A model generated the notes under the pieces. It was not told where the DNA came from and did not search any database. It saw only the letters and a program-made list of their open reading frames with translations. Below, one piece after another: positions 11,624 to 23,145 of a stretch of DNA of 64,000 nucleotides; position 1 is the stretch's first letter, and each line of letters opens with the position of its first letter. A program made the translations under genes and the position numbers. Source of the DNA: Protea cynaroides (Eukaryota > Streptophyta > Magnoliopsida > Proteales > Proteaceae); assembly GCA_028583415.1 (NCBI GenBank), contig CM053274.1:95760549-95824548 (forward strand), read 5' to 3'.

Positions 11624-11859
11624 AAATTTAGACCCAACTCAATTTGCACCTGCCCATGTTCTTTCTTTTATCACAGCACTCTGTGCTCACCACAGTAAGT
11701 TTGTAAGTAGATGAAAATAGGTCAAGACTGTTTGTTGTGTACCATCTAAGACACCGTATAATACCATAATGGGTCATGAGCTTCAATAGAAAGTTTAGAA
11801 GAGTTTTAAGAAGCTCAGGTATTCAAGGAATACAAAGGAGTGATTTATTTTAATTAGGC

Positions 11860-11995
11860 AAAAGTTTTCGTATACGGCTGTGTAAATATGCAGTCATATT
11901 TTAGCCATCGGATAAAGAACGGTAATTTCAAAATTACCCCTAAAGGGTTAATACCCTGATTGTGTAGATACACTGTCGTATTCGAAAACCTTCCT
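11860..11995. repeat. Foldback MITE, family D
   Basis: The ends are inverted: aaaagttttcgtatacggctg at the left and gtcgtattcgaaaacctt at the right. A diverged relative lies in copy A at about 10048-10190, so it predates the tandem duplication. A further degraded relative with 'gtttttgtacacggcc' is near 43480-43600. Confidence 0.5.
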
Positions 11996-12060
11996 CCATC
12001 AAATTTGAAGAGGCTAAGAGTAAAGAGTTAGGGGAAAGCCTAAAATGACTAGGAGACTTT

Positions 12061-13717
12061 GTGATGAAATATATGTATTGATTAGGATTAGAATCACATA
12101 TGGTTTTGTATAAAATTGATTGGGAAAAAATTAATCTGTGTGGCCCAGGAAAAAAACTTCCTGCAGCGCCGTTATGGAATCTGCTCTGAACGGGTTACAA
12201 ATCCCCTCAGGTTTTGATATTTACTAAAAGACCCTTTCAATTAAAGAATGATACCGTTGGCGCACAATAAATCTGGCAGTAGGAAAATTTCTGTCTCCTG
12301 CTACCCGGTTTGCAAGAAAATTTATTCTGTAGCCAACCTTATTTGTTGGGATATGGCTGAGGCCGAGTTGAGTTGCTAATAAACTCAGGTATTTGTATTG
12401 GCATGGCAACCATTCACTCATTTGTTTGATTTTTTTTTTTTTTTTTTTTTTGGGGTGTAAAACCTGCTAAAGGGGAAAAATAAATTCATCCTCAAATTAA
12501 AAATCAAATTTCTTTTATAAATCCATCAAATTTCGAATTGGAATCAGATATAGTCGGTAAATGGATTGATGTATTTGATTCGAATCCGATCCATTTACAT
12601 AAATCAATTAGAGTTCATAGACCTAAAATAGCACTGGTAAGGCAATTGGTTGGACGTCAAAAAAATGAAAAAGAAAAAAAATTAAAACATAATAAGAGAA
12701 AAAAATAAATCAGAATTCATAGACTTAAAATAATACTTAAAACAATGTTTCGAGGGAGAAAAAAAAAAAAGTGATAACAAAAGTCACAAAAGCGACGAGA
12801 CTGACAAATTTATTTGTCCATCCCGATCTGCTTAGCAACAAGAGATATAAGCAAGCATCCAGAGATCTGTCTAGACCATGGTTCTAAATCCAGTATTGGA
12901 GATAGTAAATCAGCCATGTCCAAAACTGATCCCATCCGGATCAACATACGGATTCTATAGAAAGCTGACAGTGACTGATACCATATACAAGGTTAAATCA
13001 GAGATCAGATCGGAAATCAGTCACATCCAAAATAAATATGAATCGACCGATCTCGCCAATCGGTTATCAATTACTTGTAACCATGGTGGACTGGTAATTA
13101 TGACAAGATTTCAAACAAATCCAATGGCTGACTAGTGACTACACACAGGAAAAGTGGCAACCTAGCTACAAACTAGACAATTTTTTACTGACCTTCTCTC
13201 ACCAAGAAATTACACAGGCCACACCCAAGTTAGAAGTAAAATAGGTCAATAACCACACTGCCTCATGTGCAAGCAGGTGACTTCAAGATTCAAACCTTGG
13301 CAATGAAACAGGCTTTAACCAAACCAAACCAAACCTCGAATGCCAAGATAAAAACCTTTTAAGAACGTTGCAGCGGCTAGTTCAATCCATCAAAAAGAAC
13401 ATGATAAAACACAAAATTACAATCAATCTGAAGAGAGACACCGATCCAATAGCCACGGTTAGTCGTCAAATTCAAGTAACATCCCAAGAAAGATTTTTAA
13501 TAAAAGGAAACAATGTCTGGAACAATATGTCACAAGACACCTAAGCATTGGCAAGATCTAGAAAGCCAAAATGGATATATTTTCAAGTAGAACCAGTGCT
13601 ATACTATAAAGGTGATCTTTGCGAAACCAGAGCCCGCTGTTTATTTCACAGTCAACAAATGAACAAGACTAGCTAATACGTGCATATGCTGATATATATC
13701 TCCAAAAAAAGGGAGGC
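12061..13717. other. Intergenic and 3' flank of the coiled-coil gene
   Basis: The stretch is AT-rich, with a 23-base T run ending in GGGG near 12430-12456. The last few hundred bases before 13718 probably include the 3' UTR of the minus-strand gene. No other gene is seen. Confidence 0.45.
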
Positions 13718-16700
13718 TTACCGCACTGGCTGTTGGTTATAATGATTCTTTTCTTTCTTCTTTGCTGCAGCAAGCTTCGCACTCCTTGCAGCGGCCTCAA
13801 CAGCTGCAGCTTTGGCTGCAGCATCCAACTCTTTATTTGATTTTTTCTTCTTCATAGCCGCTACCTTCTTTAGACGTTCTTTTACATCAATCGCTGATGC
13901 ATCCTCTTCCGCATTTTCAGTCCCAGCGGTTTCATCCAGTCCATCGTTGACCTCTGAACCATTAGGCTGGTCCTGTTGTTCTTTAACCTCCTTGGAAGAC
14001 TTATCCTTCTTTTTCTTCTTTTTCGCATTCTTGCTCTCCGAAGGAGCACTCTCCTTCTTCTCCACATCACCATTGAGTTCCCCCGTCTTCTTTGCTTGTG
14101 CAGTACCTGCTTATGTGCACAACACAATACCTCTACCGTTAAAAAGAAACTCAAGGCAAAATGACTTCGCTCCAGGGCATGCACCAAAATTCAATATGGA
14201 ATAATCACTCGCAATGTCTTTCGGAATGATTCACCCAAAAAAACAAAAATAAGTCTCTGAATGAACCAGACTTGTTACGATAATGATGACTAATGTCCTA
14301 TATATACCAATATTGGCAACACATACATAATTCCAACAGCATGGCTAATTTTCCAAAAGTTCAAGTTGCTTATTTACTAAACAAGCACTTATTGCACATA
14401 GGTATATCAGAAATTACCATGTGATTCTAAGCCAGTAGTCTCTTTATTATTCATTCCAAACTCGGCCAAAACAGCTTCGAGTTCTGCAAGCTCCTTCTTC
14501 TTGAGCTCCTTCTTCGACAGCTGCCTTTCTGTATCCTTTGGTGGCAAAGAAGCCTGAGGGGCTTTCTTCACCACTGGCTCTGGTTGCACCGGAACGTCAG
14601 GTTCATGTTCATGCTCTTCCTCAACATCATCATAACCTTCATCAAGACCATCTTCTTCACTTTCGGTTTCCTAGAATCATAAAAGAATACCAGTTCAATT
14701 ATCTGAAAATTACCATGACGGATCTGGCACACCAGGTAGTAATGGAATAGACATAATATTACATCCGAATGGAAAATAAAGCAAAATAAACAAAAGTAGC
14801 ATTTCATTTTAGTTCGTTTACTTCCAAAAATTCTCAACCCGCCCACCCCAATAAGTATATCAATCATGATGATAGAAACCAGTGGGTATGCTGCAAGTAT
14901 TAGATTCCAAAGAGGTAAAAAGAATATAATAAATGCACAAGTATCACAAAACTTAAATAACATTTTAAGCCACAAATCATGAAGACTTGATTCTCATCAA
15001 ATGTCAGAATACTTTAATTCTCAAAAAGACATTACTAATGGATGTCAGGCTCAATTGTGAGACACCATCCAAAGTTGATCCACATCTTGGCCATGTCAGC
15101 TAGCCTTTCCTCATGTTGTAAATTTGAGCTAAGGTCACTCTTAACACACAAAAAAATTGCATCCTCCTCTCCAGGCAAATATTGAGTTACAAATTTAACT
15201 CATAATGGCAGGCATTATAAGAAAAATACAAATGCCTGTGGCAATTCATGAGCCCCAAATAAAGCACACCACATAAAGTATTACCACTGTGCTCGGGCAA
15301 TTAAATGGGAATGTCACACAACATGCAATCCATGTATATTCCAAAATGTCTTTTTGAGTGAGTTATACAGACTTATGTTCTGAACAATGAATCCTAGTAC
15401 TAGCACTTTTCCAAGAATAAGGTCATCCTAGTGCTAGCACTCTCCCTCATCATAAAGGGCGTCCGAATGCACAAGGCCCCACTGCCGCAGGGTCTGTGGA
15501 AGCGCAAAATGTAAGCAGCCTTACACCTGGAACGTTGAGAGGCTGTTTCCATGGTTCAAACCCATGACCACCAGGTTGCAATATGACAACCTTACCATCA
15601 CACCAAGATTCCCCTTCTTAGCGCTCTCCTTCATCATGTGCGAGCAAACTGACTAGCACTTTTTTAAGAAAAAAAAGCAATTTCGTTACATAAATTGTAC
15701 AGCAATTCTTCAACTTTAATGTCTCTTGTGCACCCATTTTCCCCCAACCTCAGATTTTGAGTATATGTGTGTGTGTTGGGGTGTTTTTTTTTTTTTTTTT
15801 TTTTTTTGGGGGGGGGGGGGGCATAGCTTGTGTGAACGGAAATGTTTTTTATCTGCTCAAAAAATTCTAATCTCAGCACAAGGTAGTCAACAGAGCAAGA
15901 ATGATATCCATCAAACAGATTTAAAATCCATGAGACACAGTACGATGAAGAAATAAAGTGTACAGCAAAACATTTCAAGCAAGATGCACCAATGGTGATA
16001 CAACAGGACATCTAAGACAGCCCTAAAGACAAAGTGAGCAGCTTTTCCAAGTTGACCAAAGAAGGATACTAAGACTTCTTATGATATCTAAGAGCTTCCA
16101 TGAAAGGAAATCCAGATTTGGTAGTATTTGTAGGCTACAGTGTATCCACCTCCATAAGGATTGTTAGGCTCTCTCATTTCTAAAATGTGTGAAGCATGAC
16201 CACTCAAGTTAAATCAAACAAAATAATGTAAATAATTGATTACAAAAATCAATGATAAAGAAATTTCTGGCAAGCATAGATGGCATTCATTACCTATACA
16301 GGAATTGGTTTTTATTTTAATATGTAATACATGCATTTGCAAGAATTAACCTTAGGATGATGACATTAAACATCCTTTTGTAACCATAATCCTAACTCCA
16401 TCTACATAAATTTCAACAGAAAGAAAAGAGAGTAAAAAAAAGAACACAAACTGGCATCAATTTCATCTAATATCATCTAGAATTAACCTAAGGATGATGA
16501 CATTAAACATCCTTTTGTAACCATAATCCTAACTCCATCTACATAAATTTCAACAGAAAAAAAAAAGAGAGTAAAAAAAGAACACAAACTGGTATGAATT
16601 TCATATAATATCATCTACAGGCATTCTAATGTTAATACATTAAAACTTACCCCAAAAAATGTTAACACATTAAAGGTTTTTATTTGGATCACTGATTCTG

Positions 16701-19700
16701 ACTGCACATGCATGGCCTACAAAGAGTAAATCCAAGAGGAAAATGCTGAACAAAAATGCGAAAACAGCAGACAGTTGCAAGAAAATAACCGATCATCTAG
16801 ACAACAAAGTAAGATTCCCTGACAGTGAGTTCACACTGTTAGATTTAAAATAACTTCTCAATGCATTGTCCTCGTAACAGAATGGGAAGAAAATATAAGG
16901 TTACAAGCAAAGAAAATCAGGCAGAGCATACGAATTGTTAAATATCTTAGGCAGTCCTAAAACGCCACAGTTTCTTGTTCAGTCAGCTGAGTACTTTATG
17001 AAACCATACATTCATGTGAAAATTGCTCATAGCTCCCCTGGACCATGGCCTAATTCCAACCCCTACCCTAAAGTTTCAGACTATTATGCGTACTACCCCT
17101 AATTTCAAAACTTTGTCAGAGACAACTCCAGTCCGTTAGCTGATTTCTGTGAGTTGATGATGTCATCTTGTCCTCAAAATTTTAAGGACAAAAATACCCT
17201 TAATAGGGTAGTAAAGTATCGTTGTGGCCCTTATTGGGACATGAAATGTCATCTTTTCCCTTATTCATAACTCTACTGCTTTATCTTTTTTCTCCGCTCC
17301 TCATACTCGGGATCATCACTTGGAAGCTCAAACCTACAGACAAGGCAAGAATTCCTCAAATCTAACCACAACACAATGCAGTCCCTGTGATAATAAAAGC
17401 ACAGAAGAAGGGAATAAAGGCATACGGGATTCGGAGGATGTACGGTCTTGATCATCACTTTTTAATTGCCTTTGTAATTTTGTGAGTCTAGCAGCGTGAA
17501 TGTTTTTTTCTGTTAATGAGGTAATTGAGACCCAATTTCGATGATGCAACCGCCACTCACCACTGCAATCTGGTCTGCATTTCTCTCTGCAGATTGGTAT
17601 GTCATTCCGACCTTTTTGTACATATCCAAAAGCTTTAGGTTAATAATGGCAAAGATTTTGCATTGCATTGGGTACTACCCCTACCCTAAAATTTCAAACA
17701 ATTACAAGTACTACCCCTAGTTACAAAACCTTATTACAGACAACTTCAGTTCGTTAGCTGACTTCTGATAGTTGATGACATCATCTCGTCCTTAAACTTT
17801 TAAGGACAAAAATACCTTTAATGAGGTAGTGAAGTATCATTGTGGCCCTTATTCGGACATGAAATGTCAGCTTTTCCCTTATTAATAACTCTACTGTTTT
17901 ATCTTCTTTCTCTGCTCCTCATACTCAGGATCGTCCGTTGGAAGCTCAAACCTGAAGAAAAGGCAAGAATTCCTCGAACATAACCATGACACAATGTAAT
18001 CCCCGAGGTAATAAAGGCACAGAAGAAGGCAATAAAGATATACAGGATTCGGAGGATATACAGTCTTGATCATCGCTTTTGAATTGCCTCTGTAATTTTG
18101 CGAGCCTAGTGGAGTGACCGTTTTTCCAGTTGATGAGGTCGTTGTGAGACCCAATTTCGATGATGCAACCGCCACTCACCACTACAATCTGGTCTGCATT
18201 TCTCTCTGCCGATTGGTATGTCATTCCGGCCTTTTTGTACGTTTCCAAAAGATTTAGGTTAACAATAGCAAAGATTTTGCATTGCATTGGGTATTCTGGT
18301 TCCCTGCATTTATGAAATTCACTCAACAGCAAAACTTTTCTCATGTAAAAACAAAAGATTGTCAACGATTGAACCAAGATCATCACCGGATGTGAGCTTC
18401 CAAGTCACGATTAAGCCCATCACCATGGCAACTGGGACGACCGAAGTGTTCCGCACCAGCAGGGACACCCTGTCTACCACTAGTGACTTCATCATGGACC
18501 ACTCGTTGCTCAGCCTAGAGCAAAGGCTCCACTCGAGTTCTACTCTTCATCGAACCATGAGGCTTCAAATGTCAATATCTTCTCGAGCATTCCCAATCGG
18601 ATCCTCTTGGTTAGGTGCTCACCCATGTAAGTGAAATTATATTGTTGGGAGAGGTTGACGATGATAAAAATGAGGGGCAAGGAGGAAAAGATGAAAGCGT
18701 AGGTACAGATGTGAGCCCGCACTGCGGTTTTGAAGGAAGAAAGTCGACATCATGCCCCTGATGGTTAAGGCATAAATGGGTTGGACTGAGTTGAAGACCC
18801 TTGCAGAGAGGCTACCCTTGACAGCATTCTTCCATTCGGGGGAGTTGAGGAGCAGAAGTCGAGAGAATGATGGAGAAGGGCAAGAGGCAACGAGCTTGAT
18901 GATCTAATCCTTGATCTCCAGGCGTTCAATGGGGAAGCGAACGAAGAAGGGCTTGATCGAAAGGAGCTGCTGCTGGTCGCTGGAGGTATTCACTAGAAAT
19001 TGTTCGCCGGATCAAATCAAGGCGGAGTTACATTCATTGGAAGCAATGGTTTGGAAAGGAGAGATTTGGAATATAAGGGTTTGGGAAAGGAGATTTAAGG
19101 GAAGTTAAACTTGTCATTTCAACCCTTGTTTACCCTAAACCCGTCTAGGGTAAAGTTGTCTTTTTCAGTTTATGGTTAACACCGTTAGCTAAAAGGGAGC
19201 GGCTATAACTGTTAGAGATTAAATGGAGGGGGTTGGAATTAAACCATAGTCCAGGGGAGGTAAAAGTAATTTTCCCTACATTCAAATATAAAACATCCTT
19301 TATGACTACTTCATTCAGCATTACAAACTCAAGATTAGAGAAATCCCACCTTCACTATTTAACAAGGACCAAACTACATGAAAGAGAGATGCTCGCCAAG
19401 TAAACTTGTAACAGAATGGAAATAAAAGTAATGAAATGCCACAATTTCTTGTTCAGTCAGCTGAGTACTTTTTTGAACCATACATTCAAATATAAAACAC
19501 AGTTTATGACTACTTCACTCTGCAATCTTTTTTTTTTTTTTTTGGGTTGTTGATATGTGAAAGAACTACTTCACTCAGCATTACAGACTCAGGATTAGAA
19601 AATTCAATATAACCATCTGAATGTGCAATCCCATTTATACAAAGGTTCCCATATCATCAACACTATAATGTGCAAAGCCACTACTAGAATTAAAAATAGT

Positions 19701-20218
19701 TTTTGTTACTGGATAAAGAGAAGATCAAAAATAGTTTTGTTACTGGATAAAGAGAAGATGACCCATTAAATAGAACCGATGGCAGAAAACCAATAGAACA
19801 CCAAAACCACTGATAGTGTATTGGCACCCTTCATCCCCAACACCCTTCCCGGAAGAAAATGAGAACATATTTTAAGTAAAAACCGAGTTATTAAAAAAAA
19901 TACCTCTACAGGGGTGGAACTCTCCTTATTTTGCTGTGGTTCCGATGTGGCCCAAACAGATTGAGGTGGAGCAGTTGTTGCATAATAATCGTCATCATCA
20001 TCAACGTCAGCCCAGGATTTCACGGTAAGAGGCGTGGGTTGCCAGAAAACCTGCGGCTCCGGTTGCTTTGCCTGGCTTTTGGTAGATCCCTTGTTCTTTG
20101 ACGATCCATGCTCCTTGTCTGATTTCTTCTTTCTGCGTAGGCTTTCGAGAGCGGCAAAAACATTAGTACTATTTATGCCAACGGGTCCATCGTCCCTCCT
20201 GCTTCCACCTCCCACCAT
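13718..20218 (-). CDS. Charged coiled-coil protein of unknown function, three exons
   Basis: The minus-strand exons are 20218-19904, 14670-14418 and 14106-13718, joined by GT-AG introns with compatible phases, giving 318 aa. The protein begins MVGGGSRRDDGP, with NSTNVFAALESLRRKKK near residue 15. An aromatic/acidic stretch (FWQPTPLTVKSWADVDDDDD, then YYATTAPPQSVW) spans ~58-89, followed by an acidic E/D segment and a coiled coil (SKKELKKKELAELEAVLAEFGM) near 155. The third exon is Lys/Ala/Glu-rich (KNAKKKKKKD, ERLKKVAAMKKKKSNKE, AAKKKEKNHYNQQPVR). It resembles a conserved plant 'coiled-coil protein' (I recall At2g31410), with no established function. Nuclear or RNA-associated activity is only a guess from composition. 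The stop overlaps a donor-like 'cggtaag', so a further exon is possible. Intron 1 (5.2 kb) hosts several insertions. Confidence 0.85.
15454..15618 (-). mobile_element. Au-type SINE with target-site duplication
   Basis: Read on the minus strand it has a tRNA-like head with an A box (tggtgtgatggtaagg) and a B box (gggtttgaacc). The Au-SINE body follows (gtgtaaggctgcttacat … cagaccctgcggcagtgggg … cttgtgcattcggacgccc). Near-identical 19-bp flanks, tagcactctccctcatcat at 15435-15453 and tagcgctctccttcatcat at 15619-15637, mark the target-site duplication. It lies antisense-free within intron 1, in the gene's own orientation. Confidence 0.85.
15784..15821. repeat. Poly(T)-poly(G) composite tract
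   Basis: Twenty-four T's run directly into fourteen G's. Similar T-then-G junctions occur near 12430, 43607, 54247 and 60472. Confidence 0.9.
16343..16619. repeat. Tandem duplication, 137-bp unit x2, in intron 1
   Basis: Unit 1 is 16343-16479 and unit 2 is 16480-16619. Both begin gaattaacct(t/a)aggatgatga and differ at only a few bases, so the duplication is recent. Confidence 0.9.
17007..17015. repeat. Left target-site duplication of the Mutator-like element
   Basis: TACATTCAT here matches TACATTCAA at 19277-19285 in 8 of 9 bases. The 9-bp length is the Mutator signature. Confidence 0.8.
17062..18295. repeat. Internal tandem duplication of the Pack-MULE (~620-bp units)
   Basis: Unit 1 (about 17062-17674) and unit 2 (about 17675-18295) are collinear. 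Each starts 'ccctaccctaaa(g/a)tttca' and contains one copy of the exon ending DDPEYEE(R/Q)RKKIKQ-stop and one copy of the ABC nucleotide-binding-domain tail. Unit 2 lacks the outer ~45 bp of TIR, so the duplication arose inside the element. Confidence 0.85.
17891..18995 (-). pseudogene. Captured ABCB (MDR-type) transporter fragments, rearranged and disabled
   Basis: On the minus strand, 18990-18722 reads the inter-domain linker and start of the second membrane domain (SFRRLLLLNSPEWKNAV, then VQPIYALT). The interval 18722-18540 continues with FIFSSLPLIFIIVNLSQQYN, RIRLGMLEKILTFEASWFDE and a stop. After frameshifts LTIFCFYMRKVLL follows. Next comes a nucleotide-binding-domain tail (QSAERNADQIVVVSGG, IEIGSHNDLINWKNGH, RLAKLQRQFKSDDQD). 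In real ABCB proteins that tail lies before the linker, so the order is scrambled. Stops and shifts exclude a working transporter. A second degraded copy of the tail is in duplication unit 1. Confidence 0.8.
19277..19285. repeat. Right target-site duplication of the Mutator-like element
   Basis: TACATTCAA, partner of 17007-17015. Confidence 0.8.
19437..19530. repeat. Paralogous empty site of the Pack-MULE insertion
   Basis: The sequence 'gccacaatttcttgttcag…gaaccatacattcaaatataaaaca' is continuous here. The left half matches 16963-17015 and the right half matches 19277-19330, on either side of the element. This local duplication therefore preserves the uninterrupted target. Confidence 0.85.
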
Positions 20219-20995
20219 TCTGTCGATATCTCAGACTTGCCACAGTTGTGAACAAAGCTATCGGCAAACTACGGTGTCTAAAGCGCCGCAGTTTCGATCG
20301 AAGTTAGGACAACCCAAATTGCAGCCTGGGAAATTTAAGTACTCGAAACTAGGGAAGAGAAATATCTTTTCAATAGATTAAATTAATCAAGATAATAGAC
20401 GGGTTTCGAAAAACAAATTAAGTTCAACACTCCTATACCAAAAGCTGCTACCGATTCCCGGGAAATTTTTAGTTTAGAAAAAAAAGAAACAGCAATTATT
20501 TTGCCAGATTAGGATTGCCGAGAAATTATGGGTCTCTAGTTTCTACAAAAATCGATTTTTTTTACAGATTAGGGTTCCGAAAGCAGGATGAGGACAACAG
20601 AAGAAAGATATAAATCAGAGAAACTCGCGGTCTCTCGACCACACTCGATGATTTCACAAAGAAATCAGAGTTCTGAGGCCAGTTCAGAGTTTCGGCACAA
20701 TGAATCGAGAAAGCACAAATAAATATAGCGTGGTTTCAAAAAAAAAAAAAAAAAAGAGAGAGAGAAGGAAAGATACAGGTTGGAAGTTGGAGACAGAGAG
20801 ATCGACGCGATGATGTGAGAAAACTGATACAAAAGCACCGAACGAGTAGCGTTTCAATAGGAAATAACGCTCTATAGTGTATCGATTTAGGGTTTCGAAG
20901 AGTATGAGCTTTCGAATAGTCCTTGTTTTCCGTCACTGAGAGGATTTCAGGGCCTAAGATAACGCAGCTTACGAACACGAATACGGACCTTTTAT
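20219..20995 (-). promoter_or_regulatory. Leader and promoter region of the coiled-coil gene
   Basis: On the minus strand it is pyrimidine-rich, with a T18 run near 20739-20755 followed by CT repeats. 'aaaccctaa' motifs occur (about 20570 and 20895), common in leaders of plant housekeeping genes. No clear TATA box was found. A 5'-UTR intron is possible but not placed. Confidence 0.35.
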
Positions 20996-22990
20996 ATCAC
21001 GCCTTCTAGAGAAAACGAACACGACGAAACGAAACCCTCTCTATTCTTCTCTCTCTCTTTTTCTCTGTCAATTATCCGATGGTGATATTTAACGTGTTCT
21101 TCAGGTGTGACAGTTCTTATCATACGCACCATGAATCTCCAATGGATAAAGTCCAGGCTTAAATCTTGACTCGGGAGCCCTTTGTCTTGCAGGGTCTACG
21201 CCTCTACGGTTCTTAATTATCAAGGTTACCGGGTCCCACACTATTTCAATTGAATGATTTGGACCGTTCAATTTAGGCTATCCATCTGATGAGATCGGTT
21301 TGTGTTTCTGATCATTCATCAAATTGGATTGAAAAGAGAAGACAGAGAAGTTGATCTCTTATGATTTCAACCGTCAGATTTATAGCTGGTTCATTGGGAA
21401 CGATGCTGGTCTCAGGGCTTAGTAGTCAACATCTTTCTAGACCTGGACCTTACAAGCCCGTCTCATGTTGGGTTATTTTTGGGCTTGAGGCAAAAGGAAT
21501 GAGGGAAGGAAGAATCCAGTCCTAACATTGGGGGATTGGAGCATGGTTCAAGTAATCAGTATCGGATTAATCGACGTATCATATTTGAATCTGACCAATC
21601 CTCGATCTGATCCTATTTTAATATTATTATATAAAATATTAGCTAAATGTCAACTTCATGTTGGATCCATACATCCTGTTTTGGACATGGCTATTACTAT
21701 GCCAAATACTTGGATTAAGAACCATGATTGTAGATGAAGTCCTCCGTATGGGGCAATACTCGAGAAAAACCGGACCAATGAGATGACAAGAGCCAGAATC
21801 ATTCAAAAAGGGCCCATGTTTTGTCAAATCATATAGTGTCAACAGTCGATCGATGGCTCTTAATGTGAGAGAGCATGGAAAAAGACCCCACAATAGCGTT
21901 ATGAGATTTTTTTTTTTTTTCTTTTCCCTTTGGTGTTGGTAGAATGTTATGTGCATGGCTCTATACGTATACGGAGGGCGCACTGTACACATGATCGTAT
22001 AAAAAAATCATAATCCTCGTAATTGGCATTGGAATAAACCCTACCCCATCCAATTGCAATAGAAATATTTTGACAAGTTGGAAAATGAAAGAGGTGGCAC
22101 TAATAAAAGTATCAATATTATAGAGCGAAAATGAACTACTTAAGTCTTTATCTCTTTTTTTCTTGAAATATAGATTTCATTTTTCTTTTCTTTCTCTCTA
22201 TCTACTCCCAATGATCAATTACTGATACTTCTTGTGTTTTCATTCACCCCGTTAACATATAAAATTCAAGGGATATGCCCTATCTTATAGACATATACCT
22301 CTCCCCTTTTTTCTTTTTTTTTTTACCAAATTTGTAGTAAACTGACCTACCCATTTGGGAAGAGCAAATGATGAAAAGATTGCTTGATTTGCAGCACAAG
22401 ATTTCATTTGAACAAATCCAAGTACATCCAAGGATAGATTAATTGGAAATGAATAGAGGATCGACTGTTCGGTTCAGGTTAGTATCCACTTGTTTAGGAC
22501 CGAACTAATAGTGGTCCGGGTGTTAGATCAAGGTTTCTAATATTTAAAAAATAATTATTTAGTTAGGTCAATCGTGATATTTTACTGTAATCAATATGAA
22601 TGATTCGATCTGATATCGATTACTTGAACCATAATGACATCATCAAATGATTTGATAGGTTAATTAGTTGGATAAATGTGAAACATTGTAGACATATAAC
22701 TTATCAAATTTGATACTTCCATTGTTTTTCCAAATAATCATTCTCAAACCTCAATGGTGACATAGGCATGTTGGAATGGTCTGAAACTTTTAGTGTTGAC
22801 ATTACGGCACGTGGCAGTTAATTGATGAAGGCATGACAGGGAATAAATTAAAAAATAGGTGTGACAGTCCCAGTTGATTTTTTCTTCCTGAATGTGAGTG
22901 TTTAAACTTTTAGTGATGGAATTTTCGTATTGGATCTGCATTCTTTCATATTTTTTTATTATTATTATATTTTATGAAATAAGTTTTTCG

Positions 22991-23145
22991 AGTTTGTATC
23001 AGTTACATGTACTTGTATTCTTTATGGGATTTCATCACCTTTGTTGTGGTGTGAGACCCACCTCTAAAGTGTGAGACCTAATGGATATGAACGGTGATGA
23101 GATCTCATGGAAGATAAAAATACATATAGGTAAATTATTCTCAAG
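22991..23145. repeat. Small foldback MITE, family A copy 3
   Basis: The arms 'tgtattctttatgggatttcatcacc' (left, partial match) and 'gaacggtgatgagatc' (right) match copies at 2831 and 4631. It has a short internal duplication of 'gtgtgagacc'. Confidence 0.6.

Larger units (their letters stand above)
10475..12060. repeat. Large tandem duplication, copy B, with inserted MITEs
   Basis: Collinear with 9060-10205 but about 440 bp longer. The extra length is mainly the two palindromic insertions at about 11170-11330 and 11380-11623. No gene is recognised. Confidence 0.75.
17016..19276. mobile_element. Non-autonomous Mutator-like element (Pack-MULE) carrying host gene fragments
   Basis: A 2261-bp element lies inside intron 1 of the coiled-coil gene. 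The left terminus reads GTGAAAATTGCTCATAG and then CTCCCCTGGACCATGG. The inverse of the right terminus reads GGGAAAATTACTTTTAC and then CTCCCCTGGACTATGG, and both continue to AATTCCAACCCC; the TIR is about 48 bp with scattered mismatches. A 9-bp target duplication flanks it. A paralogous uninterrupted site at 19437-19530 shows the pre-insertion sequence. No transposase reading frame is present. The interior holds minus-strand fragments of an ABCB transporter and an unidentified exon, with a 630-bp internal tandem duplication. Confidence 0.85.

Noticed and set aside
17273..18386. Minus-strand ORFs as a working ABC transporter gene
   Set aside because: Fragments are out of order, contain stops and frameshifts, and sit between transposon TIRs.
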